Assembly (NCBI GenBank): GCA_028702365.1
Contig: JAQVOZ010000052.1
Coordinates: forward strand, 1 to 8,039
DNA length: 8,039 nucleotides
Direction of reading: 5' to 3'
DNA from: Candidatus Omnitrophota bacterium
Lineage (GTDB): Bacteria > Omnitrophota > Gorgyraeia > Duberdicusellales > 4484-171
Made by a program: the position numbers and the translations under genes. Positions 1 to 4,512 of this stretch are shown here, piece after piece; the stretch's first letter is position 1, and each line of letters opens with the position of its first letter. The notes beneath the pieces are model-generated. The model saw only the letters and a program-made list of their open reading frames with translations. It ran no database searches and was not told where the DNA came from.

Positions 1-816
1 ATGTGTATAAATATTTACGCCGGCATCTTTGGTTTGTTCAAGCAATTGCTTTAAATCATGAAGGTCGTGGCCCGACACAATAATCGCGGGCCCTTTTTTA
101 ACCCCCAGCATAACTTTTGTAGGTTTGGGAATGCCTAGATACTGCGTATGAGCGTTATCCAGCATTTCAAGGCAGCGTAAGTTTACTTTGCCAAATTCCA
201 TAATTAAAGATAAATAATCATTTATATTCAATCCATCATTTACCAGGGATGCCAGCCCTTTATGGAAAAAAGCATTCACCTCTTCATCGGTCTTACCCAA
301 TATTGCAGCGTGATCGGCATATGCAGCCATTCCCTTTAGGCCATACAAAAGTATTTCGCGTAAGCTCTGTATATCCTTATCAATAGCGCCTGGCACAGCC
401 GGCACAGATTTACCCTGCTCAATCAGCTTATCAATAGAATCCTGCGGTTTAAAATCTGCTGCTGCCGGAAGTTTTTCCGGAAAATCTTTGCCTTTTGTAT
501 TTTTATATCCCTGCAGAAATAATTTTTTTATTCTTTCCTTTGTCTCATATGCCTTATAAACTAATTCGGCTATTTTTTCGCCGGAGAAGTTTACGTTGGT
601 AACGGTAGTAAACAAGCCTTCTGCCACAAATATATCGGCGTCTTTATCTTTTATGCTCAACCCGCGGGCTAAATTAGCGTAAACAGAAATACCTTCCAAA
701 GCATAAACCAAAACATCCTGTAAAATCGCCACATCCGGTTTTTTACCGCAAACTCCGCTTATAGTGCATCCTTGCCCTTTTGCTGTTTGCTCGCACTGCC
801 TGCAAAACATAGCCAT
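1..816 (-). CDS. hcp: Hybrid cluster protein (hydroxylamine/NO reductase), N-terminal half
   Basis: This is a cytoplasmic Fe-S-O hybrid cluster enzyme, known as hydroxylamine reductase and more recently as an NO reductase in nitrosative stress defence. The 272 codons visible start at ATG 816, preceded by a strong AGAAGGAGG ribosome binding site; the family is about 530-550 residues, so the C-terminal half lies outside the window. Cysteines C5, C8, C17 and C23 (spacing C-x2-C-x8-C-x5-C) match the [4Fe-4S]-type N-terminus of Hcps from strict anaerobes rather than the enterobacterial spacing. A GHD motif at 249-251 supplies the first hybrid-cluster histidine (H244 in the Desulfovibrio enzyme), and the frame runs off the edge at NIYTH, just before the expected GEM glutamate. 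It is the last gene seen in the rrf2-ferredoxin-hcp operon, 13 bp after the ferredoxin gene, and its ribosome binding site touches that gene's stop codon. Hcp identity is very secure. Confidence 0.97.
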   Translation of the reverse strand, partial: MAMFCRQCEQTAKGQGCTISGVCGKKPDVAILQDVLVYALEGISVYANLARGLSIKDKDADIFVAEGLFTTVTNVNFSGEKIAELVYKAYETKERIKKLFLQGYKNTKGKDFPEKLPAAADFKPQDSIDKLIEQGKSVPAVPGAIDKDIQSLREILLYGLKGMAAYADHAAILGKTDEEVNAFFHKGLASLVNDGLNINDYLSLIMEFGKVNLRCLEMLDNAHTQYLGIPKPTKVMLGVKKGPAIIVSGHDLHDLKQLLEQTKDAGVNIYTH

Positions 817-829
817 ACAATCCTCCTTC

Positions 830-1654
830 TTAAACAATTTCTCCCTGTAAAGAAATCGTATAGTCCTTAATAATTATGTTTTTCCCGCTTTGGGCTACTC
901 CTTGCTGCACAATGTTAACCAGGCCAAAACAGCAGGGCACTTCCATATGCACCAAAGTAATTGATTTTCTGTTTTTATTTTTAAGAATTCGGGTTATCTT
1001 TTCAACGTATACTTCATTTGAATTATCAAGCTTCGGGCAAAAAATTATAAGAATTTTCCCCTTGAGAAACTTATTATGAAAATTAGCATAGCTAAACGGC
1101 ACACAATCCGCAGCGAAAAGTAAATCCGCGTCATTAAAGTAAGGGGCATCGGGATTAAGCAAATGCAGTTGTATCGGCCATTGATTAAGCTGAGACTCGG
1201 TATAATTTGCTGCGTTGGGATTCTGCGTATGCGTTTTTTTGCGTAAATCAGCCATTTTCATTCCCGGGCAGCCGCCATGATGTAAATGTTCTGTATTTTC
1301 CGGTTTCATTTCTATACCTCTTTCTTTTAAAAAATTAACTGCTTCTCTTAGATACTCTTCCTGATTGTGTTCTGCTAAATGCTTAAGATGCGCTGCTATC
1401 ACATCTTTACCTTGTTTTACAATATTTTCCATCACCTGCCGTTCGCTATAGCCTGTTGCTTCTCTTTCTTCTATGGAAATTGCAGCCTGCGGGCATTTTC
1501 CAAGGCAAGCGCCAAGGCCGTCACAGAATAAATCGCTTATAAGCCGCGCCTTTTTATTTATTATCTGGATAGCCCCCTCAGGGCAGTTCGGAATACAAAG
1601 CCCGCAGCCGTTACATTTTTTCTCGTCAATTTTTATGATTTTTCTTTTTGGCAT
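830..1654 (-). CDS. Ferredoxin-domain iron-sulfur protein, likely Hcp electron donor
   Basis: This 274-residue protein has an N-terminal bacterial ferredoxin domain and a C-terminal domain of a kind often found beside hcp in anaerobes (recalled, not searched). The first motif is complete, C14-x2-C17-x2-C20-x3-C24-P. The second reads C44-x5-C50-x3-C54-P, with L47 where a fourth cysteine would sit, so one cluster should be [4Fe-4S] and the other may be [3Fe-4S] or use another ligand. A linker of charged helix (about 65-120) leads to HHGGCPG (125-131). The last 110 residues contain AADCVPF, a CPK motif and EVPCCFG, adding cysteines that could bind metal. No membrane segments are seen. The gene lies 2 bp after rrf2 and 13 bp before hcp. 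No strong ribosome binding site precedes ATG 1654, so translational coupling to rrf2 is likely. Electron delivery to Hcp is inferred from position. Confidence 0.88.
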   Translation of the reverse strand: MPKRKIIKIDEKKCNGCGLCIPNCPEGAIQIINKKARLISDLFCDGLGACLGKCPQAAISIEEREATGYSERQVMENIVKQGKDVIAAHLKHLAEHNQEEYLREAVNFLKERGIEMKPENTEHLHHGGCPGMKMADLRKKTHTQNPNAANYTESQLNQWPIQLHLLNPDAPYFNDADLLFAADCVPFSYANFHNKFLKGKILIIFCPKLDNSNEVYVEKITRILKNKNRKSITLVHMEVPCCFGLVNIVQQGVAQSGKNIIIKDYTISLQGEIV

Positions 1655-1656
1655 GA

Positions 1657-2052
1657 TTACACGAATGAAGCTAGATTAATTTCGCTTAGTTTATTTATCA
1701 CATATTTTTCGATATTTCTTATTTTCTTTCTTAAAGGGCATATACTTGTATTGGGGCATTTCATTTTGTGAAGAGTGCATTCATTTAAATTAATTCCGCC
1801 CTGAAATATTTCCATTAAATCAGTAAGATATATATCCTTTGGCTGTTTTGCTAAGACAAACCCTCCGCCTATGCCTTTATATGAAATTAATATCTTTTCT
1901 TTATTTAAAACCTGAAGGATTTTTCGCAAAAATGGCTTTGGAATCTTTAACCCCTCCACCAATTCAGGAACGCAAACTTTTTTATTTTTCTTTTTAGCTA
2001 TAAAGCATATAGCTCTTAATGCGTAATCCGTATCGCGGGTAATAAGTTTCAT
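1657..2052 (-). CDS. Rrf2-family transcriptional regulator with Fe-S cysteine triad
   Basis: This is a 131-residue winged-helix DNA-binding repressor or activator of the Rrf2 family (relatives IscR, NsrR, RsrR). The start MKLITRDTDYALRAI is the family signature, the helix-turn-helix runs from about 28 to 50 (VPELVEGLKIPKPFLRKILQ), and a GxGGGFxLA wing follows at 60-68. Three cysteines, C92-x6-C99-x5-C105, match the cluster-binding triad of Fe-S-sensing members, so it probably senses NO, O2, redox state or Fe-S supply. It heads the operon with the ferredoxin protein and hcp, which favours an NsrR-like nitrosative sensing role, but sequence alone does not separate NsrR from IscR type. Only a weak AAAGAA precedes the start. 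The nearest convincing promoter is 400 bp upstream, at 2454-2481, and contains an operator palindrome that this protein may bind. Confidence 0.93.
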   Translation of the reverse strand: MKLITRDTDYALRAICFIAKKKNKKVCVPELVEGLKIPKPFLRKILQVLNKEKILISYKGIGGGFVLAKQPKDIYLTDLMEIFQGGINLNECTLHKMKCPNTSICPLRKKIRNIEKYVINKLSEINLASFV

Positions 2053-2107
2053 TTCTTTATTCTGTTATTTTTAAAAACAATAATTGGTTTTCTTTCTTTA
2101 AGTAAGA

Positions 2108-2123
2108 TGCCGCATAAGCGGCA
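2108..2123 (-). repeat. Short perfect hairpin TGCCGC-4-GCGGCA
   Basis: Six complementary bases flank an ATAA/TTAT tetraloop, about 55 bp upstream of the rrf2 start. The stem is GC-rich in AT-rich surroundings. No T-run follows on either strand, so it is not a canonical terminator. It could be an attenuating or stabilising hairpin in the rrf2 leader. Confidence 0.5.
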
Positions 2124-2141
2124 ACATATCAAAGAAGCCAG

Positions 2142-2202
2142 CACCGCAGGCCTAAGCGCAGAGGGGTTTCAGGAAGTGCTTCGCGGCTTGAGGCCTGCAG
2201 TG
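2142..2202. repeat. Long GC-rich inverted repeat
   Basis: Arms CACCGCAGGCCT (2142-2153) and AGGCCTGCAGTG (2191-2202) pair over 12 positions with one non-Watson-Crick position, which is a U-G wobble in the minus-strand RNA. Directly inside, AAGCGC (2154-2159) faces GTGCTT (2176-2181). The centre resembles GAAGCGCTTC, the palindrome at the core of the repeats at 2307 and 3171, so this may be a diverged relative. The loop is followed by CTTCTTTG on the minus strand, a poor terminator tail. Confidence 0.6.
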
Positions 2203-2226
2203 TAAAAAGGCAGTTTAAAGTCTTAC

Positions 2227-2301
2227 CTAGGACAAAGTACGGCAACCCTCTTTACAATGAACTACCGGACGAATCAACCTATAGATAAAATTCCTTGCCA
2301 T
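2227..2301 (-). CDS. Candidate 24-residue small protein or leader peptide
   Basis: A short ORF begins at ATG 2301, preceded by an ideal AAGGAGG with a 5-base spacer, and ends at TAG 2227. The product starts MARNFIYRLI and ends HCKEGCRTLS. It is basic at the front (R3, R8, R11), carries a hydrophobic face, and has a compact H-C-x3-C group near its end that could bind metal or form a disulfide. It is the first translatable frame after the operator-promoter at 2454-2481 and lies about 170 bp upstream of rrf2. The ribosome binding site is as strong as those of rbr and hcp, which argues for real translation. I recognise no family. It may be a functional small protein of the stress operon, or a leader peptide whose translation affects the structured RNA downstream. 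Confidence 0.5.
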   Translation of the reverse strand: MARNFIYRLIRPVVHCKEGCRTLS

Positions 2302-2306
2302 ACACA

Positions 2307-2420
2307 CCTCCTTAATTTTTCCGCCTCTGGCGGGAAAATTAACCCCGAAGCGCTTCATTTAAATTTCGCGGCCACAGGCTGGGAAATTTAAATGATATAC
2401 AGGCGCGAGGGGTAATTTAC
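2307..2420. repeat. Palindromic intergenic element, copy A (enlarged)
   Basis: This is the long copy of an element also present at 3171-3241. It contains a hairpin with arms 2312-2325 and 2329-2342 (8 outer plus 5 inner base pairs around one T-G position, TCT triloop), then the palindrome GAAGCGCTTC (2347-2356), an extra 44-bp palindromic insert, and the tail GGCGCGAGGGGTAATTTAC. On the minus strand the hairpin directly abuts AAGGAGG (2307-2313), the ribosome binding site of the 24-codon ORF. The outer ATTAACCCC and GGGGTAAT stretches are also nearly complementary, so alternative pairings are possible. Confidence 0.75.
2356..2394. repeat. Perfect 12-bp stem nested in copy A
   Basis: CATTTAAATTTC (2356-2367) is perfectly complementary to GAAATTTAAATG (2383-2394), around a 15-base loop holding a small GCC-ACA-GGC stem. 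The segment is missing from copy B, where CTTCA joins GGCGC directly. It resembles the first hairpin of copy B in layout (AAATTT arms, GC-rich tip), so it may be a nested insertion or internal duplication of the same palindrome. Confidence 0.75.
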
Positions 2421-2451
2421 TTCTTTCACATAATCTTAATCTTACATACTT

Positions 2452-2476
2452 AAATGATACCATATTAGTATCATTT
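2452..2476. promoter_or_regulatory. Operator-like inverted repeat AAATGATAC-7-GTATCATTT
   Basis: Two perfect 9-bp arms (2452-2460 and 2468-2476) are separated by 7 bp. The arms cover the -10 box and touch the -35 box of the promoter at 2454-2481, the classic place for a dimeric repressor. A partial extra half-site, AAATGATAT, lies at 2390-2398 in the leader. The likely ligand is the Rrf2 protein encoded downstream, or a Fur/PerR-family regulator; the sequence does not decide. Confidence 0.7.
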
Positions 2477-2481
2477 GTCAA
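2454..2481 (-). promoter_or_regulatory. Sigma-70-like promoter (TTGACA-16-TATCAT)
   Basis: On the minus strand a consensus TTGACA (-35, 2481-2476) is followed 16 bp later by TATCAT (-10, 2459-2454, five of six consensus bases). A start near 2446 would give a leader of about 145 bases containing palindromic element copy A and then the 24-codon ORF, rrf2, the ferredoxin gene and hcp. It lies downstream of the rbr stop codon, so it appears to begin a new transcription unit. Confidence 0.65.
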
Positions 2482-2503
2482 GTAAAAAATTTACTTTTTT
2501 ACT
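2481..2503 (-). repeat. AT-only inverted repeat between rbr and the promoter
   Basis: AGTAAAAAA (2481-2489) and TTTTTTACT (2495-2503) are perfectly complementary around a 5-base loop, and a second, shifted 7-bp pairing (AAGTAAA with TTTACTT, 2480-2496) is also possible. It could weakly terminate rbr transcripts or act as an AT-rich UP element just upstream of the -35 box. The stem has almost no GC, so terminator strength is doubtful. Confidence 0.4.
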
Positions 2504-2537
2504 AAGCTGTTTGCATGGGTTTAGAAAATCAGGCTGG

Positions 2538-3164
2538 CTAAAAACTATGTGCCGCAAACCCACAGGCCGACAGAAAAGCTGAACCTGAGATATTCTCGGC
2601 TAAAACTTCATAGAAGCGCTGCGGATGCTTGCAGGCAGGGCATTTGTCAGGCGCCCTATCAGACTCAACAACGTACCCGCAATTTATGCAATGCCATTTT
2701 ACCGGTTTTTTCTTTTTAAAAGCCTCGCCGCTGGCGATATTGTTTAGTAGTTTTCTATAACGGGTTTCATGGAACATCTCCACCTTTGAAATCTGTTCAA
2801 AGGAAGCTGCAATTTCGTTAAAACCTTCCGCTTTAGCTGTTTTTGCAAAATCAGAATAAAGCGTGGTCCACTCAAGGTTCTCCCCTGCTGCTGCCGCTTC
2901 AAGATTGGATTTTGTATCTTTTATCATTCCTGCCGGGTAGCTTGCCGTAATTTCAACGTCAGAACCTTCCAGGTATTTGAAAAATACCTTGGCGTGCTCT
3001 TTTTCGTTCTCCGCGGTTTCTGCAAAAATATTTGCAATCTGCTCAAAACCTTCCTTCCTGGCTGCGCTTGCAAAATATGTATAGCGGTTCCTTGCCTGGG
3101 ATTCTCCGGCAAAAGATGCTAGTAAATTTTTTTCGGTTTTGCTTCCTTTTATCGATTTAGACAT
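2538..3164 (-). CDS. rbr: Rubrerythrin
   Basis: This cytoplasmic peroxidase of anaerobes reduces H2O2 with electrons from rubredoxin or NAD(P)H-linked partners. The N-terminal ferritin-like four-helix domain (about 1-145) carries the diiron ligands: E21 in FAGESQARNRY, E54 and H57 in ENEKEH, E95 and E98 in GENLEW, and E129 and H132 in EMFH. The C-terminal rubredoxin domain has CxxC pairs C159/C162 and C175/C178. The start at 3164 follows AAGGAGG with a 6-base gap. The typical protein ends soon after LAEN, at about 191 residues; this one has 208, with a 17-residue tail containing one more cysteine (C201). It lies 73 bp downstream of the cyclophilin gene, with palindromic element copy B filling the gap, so the two are probably co-transcribed. 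Family assignment is certain; the tail is unexplained. Confidence 0.97.
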   Translation of the reverse strand: MSKSIKGSKTEKNLLASFAGESQARNRYTYFASAARKEGFEQIANIFAETAENEKEHAKVFFKYLEGSDVEITASYPAGMIKDTKSNLEAAAAGENLEWTTLYSDFAKTAKAEGFNEIAASFEQISKVEMFHETRYRKLLNNIASGEAFKKKKPVKWHCINCGYVVESDRAPDKCPACKHPQRFYEVLAENISGSAFLSACGFAAHSF

Positions 3165-3170
3165 ATAAAT

Positions 3171-3241
3171 CCTCCTTAAATTTTTCGACGAAGTCGGGAA
3201 ATTTAACTCCGAAGCGCTTCAGGCGCAAGGGACAAATTTAC
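3171..3241. repeat. Palindromic intergenic element, copy B (compact)
   Basis: This is the short form of the element at 2307-2420. A hairpin with arms 3176-3189 and 3193-3206 (TTAAATTT outer stem, CGAC/GTCG inner stem, two T-G positions between, GAA triloop) is followed by GAAGCGCTTC (3211-3220) and then GGCGCAAGGGACAAATTTAC. It spans the whole junction from the cyclophilin stop codon (3238-3240) to the AAGGAGG of rbr (3171-3177). Three AAATTT blocks can pair with one another, allowing alternative folds. The stem bases differ from copy A in compensating pairs. Confidence 0.75.
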
Positions 3242-3780
3242 TTTTTTAAATACGCCTTTATTATTTTTATTTCCTTAACCGGCTTATCGGCTGAATCGGT
3301 TTCTGCATTTTCTATAGCCTCAACCACATCTATGCCTGATGTAACCTCGCCGAAAATTGTATGTTTCATATTAAGCCAGGGGGTTGCCGCAGTTGTAATA
3401 AAAAACTGGCTACCGTTGGTGCTCGGCCCGGCATTAGCCATGGCAAGAATCCCGGGTTTATCAAACTTAACGCCAGAAGACACCTCATCTTCAAAAGGCT
3501 TCCCCCACACTGATTTTCCGCCCATACCTGTTCCTGTTGGGTCGCCGCCTTGAATCATAAAATTCTTTATTACCCTGTGGAATATTATGCCGTTATAATA
3601 GCCTTTTTCTACAAGCTTTGTAAAATTTTCGCAGGCCTTCGGCGCAACATCCGGCATAAGTTTAATTTCGATATTTCCTTTATTTGTTTCTAAAACTACT
3701 ATTTCATCCATAGAAAATGCCTCCTTGCAGAAACTGCCGATAAATAAACCAAGAATAATTAGAGCAAATATCTTTTTCAT
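3238..3780 (-). CDS. Exported cyclophilin-type peptidyl-prolyl cis-trans isomerase
   Basis: This protein catalyses cis-trans isomerisation of X-Pro bonds, assisting protein folding outside the cytoplasm. I chose ATG 3780 (180 residues) because GGAGG sits 8 bases before it and because it begins a normal signal peptide, MKKIFALIILGLFIGSF, with likely cleavage after AFS (23). In-frame ATGs at 3801 and 3795 would add residues before the signal, and the ribosome binding site would then lie inside the gene. C18 is not in a lipobox (G at -3), so a lipoprotein is unlikely. Cyclophilin residues are present: R69, F74, M75 and Q77 in FHRVIKNFMIQGGDP, A115-N116, Q125 and F127 in NGSQFFIT, W135 and H140. 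It precedes rbr across a 73-bp palindromic junction. No clear promoter is visible upstream; the heptamer repeat block occupies that space. Confidence 0.95.
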   Translation of the reverse strand: MKKIFALIILGLFIGSFCKEAFSMDEIVVLETNKGNIEIKLMPDVAPKACENFTKLVEKGYYNGIIFHRVIKNFMIQGGDPTGTGMGGKSVWGKPFEDEVSSGVKFDKPGILAMANAGPSTNGSQFFITTAATPWLNMKHTIFGEVTSGIDVVEAIENAETDSADKPVKEIKIIKAYLKK

Positions 3781-3812
3781 TTCCAAGCCCTCCATCGCCA
3801 TTACGCTATATT

Positions 3813-3917
3813 TTAAACCCTAAATTCTAAACACTAAATCCTAAACAAATCCAAAACACAAAACTCTAAATTCAAAACGTTTTTGGTTTTAGGTTTAGGA
3901 TTTCGAGTTTAGAGTTT
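3813..3917. repeat. Degenerate telomere-like heptamer repeats forming a fold-back
   Basis: The left part (3813-3878) is a run of imperfect CTAAAYN units, such as CCCTAAATTCTAAACAC and TAAATCCTAAAC. The right part (3879-3917) carries the same units in reverse orientation (TTTTAGGTTTAGGATTT). The two halves are therefore largely complementary and could form a long imperfect stem. It fills most of the 199-bp gap between hyfI and the cyclophilin gene. It is non-coding and not a CRISPR array: units are short, unspaced and variable. Confidence 0.8.
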
Positions 3918-3959
3918 CCCATTCTTTGCCTGTGTTGTTTATTTATACCTTTTTTAAAC

Positions 3960-3991
3960 AAAAAAGCAACTGAAATTTTTCATGCTTTTTT
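3960..3991 (-). terminator. Rho-independent terminator-like hairpin at the hyfI end
   Basis: AAAAAAGCA (3960-3968) pairs with TGCTTTTTT (3983-3991) and TGAAA (3971-3975) with TTTCA (3978-3982), leaving a 2-base bulge. An A-run on one side and a T-run on the other make it suitable for either strand. On the minus strand it overlaps the last codons and TGA stop (3982-3980) of hyfI and would end the hyf-like operon. GC content of the stem is low. Confidence 0.6.
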
Positions 3992-4492
3992 AAGAAATGA
4001 AAGCAATGCTTTCATTATATCAAGGGGCTTTGGCGGGCAGCCGGGAATGTGGAAAGTAACGGGGATTATATTTGCTACACCTTTTTCCGTGTAATAAGCT
4101 TCTTTAAAAATTCCTCCATCAAGCGCGCAATTGCCAAGCGTAATCACAAATTTAGGCTCTGGCATGGCATCGTAAGTTTTCTTTAAGGCAAGAGCCATAT
4201 TCTTAGATACAGGCCCTGTTACAAGCAAACAGTCAGCATGCCTGGGGGATGCAACAAAGCTTACACCGAACCTCTGTATATCATAAATAGGATTGGTGGT
4301 TGAGATTATTTCCGACTCGCACGCACCGCACGAGCCTGTGTCAACCTCTCTTATGTGCAAAGACCTTGAAAATTTTTCCTGTATAGTTTTCTTAAGCTCA
4401 GCTCCAACTGTTTCCAGCTCTTCGCTTAAGAAACTTTTATCAAGCGGCTTTGTCACTATTCCTTTTACAATTCTGTTTTTAAGGATTCTCAT
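3980..4492 (-). CDS. hyfI: Hydrogenase-4/complex I-type small Fe-S subunit (HyfI/NuoB family)
   Basis: This is the small electron-transfer subunit of a group-4-hydrogenase-like membrane complex; it carries the cluster next to the large-subunit cavity. In its 170 residues the cluster ligands are C55 and C58 in GSCGAC, C122 in GNCALDGG and C152 in PGCPPKP. The CxxC form is that of hydrogenase small subunits; NuoB proper has adjacent cysteines. It is shorter than E. coli HyfI (about 250) and closer to the compact EchC/NuoB size. It starts 20 bp after the large-subunit gene, with GAAGG 9 bases before ATG 4492, and its end overlaps a terminator-like hairpin, so it appears to be the last gene of the operon. 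No HyfH/NuoI ferredoxin gene sits between it and hyfG, unlike the E. coli order. The name is by homology only. Confidence 0.9.
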   Translation of the reverse strand: MRILKNRIVKGIVTKPLDKSFLSEELETVGAELKKTIQEKFSRSLHIREVDTGSCGACESEIISTTNPIYDIQRFGVSFVASPRHADCLLVTGPVSKNMALALKKTYDAMPEPKFVITLGNCALDGGIFKEAYYTEKGVANIIPVTFHIPGCPPKPLDIMKALLSFLKKA

Positions 4493-4512
4493 ATTTTAAA
4501 GCCTTCAGCTTT

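Larger units (their letters stand above)
2102..2226 (-). promoter_or_regulatory. Possible structured leader RNA before rrf2
   Basis: This is the interval between the stop of the 24-codon ORF and rrf2. Outer arms GTAAGA (2102-2107) and TCTTAC (2221-2226) are complementary and could close a branched fold containing the long stem at 2142-2202 and the short TGCCGC/GCGGCA hairpin at 2108-2123. The closing helix is only 6 bp, so chance is not excluded. I do not recognise a known riboswitch class, and no clear U-tract terminator follows on the minus strand. It could instead be a decayed intergenic repeat. Confidence 0.3.

Noticed and set aside
2102..2226. tRNA or known riboswitch
   Set aside because: No cloverleaf, no T-loop signature (GTTCRA) and no riboswitch core that I recognise.
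2452..2481. HcpR/FNR-type site based on the TTGACA
   Set aside because: TTGACA has no matching TGTCAA arm nearby; the palindrome is centred on ATGATAC/GTATCAT, and TTGACA fits better as a -35 box.
2481..2503. Confident rho-independent terminator for rbr
   Set aside because: The stem is almost only A-T pairs, with no separate U-tract, so it is listed as an inverted repeat only.
3778..3801. Upstream ATG at 3801 as the cyclophilin start
   Set aside because: The GGAGG that fits ATG 3780 would be inside the gene, and the signal peptide would gain an atypical acidic leader.
3813..3917. CRISPR array
   Set aside because: Units are about 7 bp, unspaced, variable and inverted halfway; there are no spacers and no cas genes.
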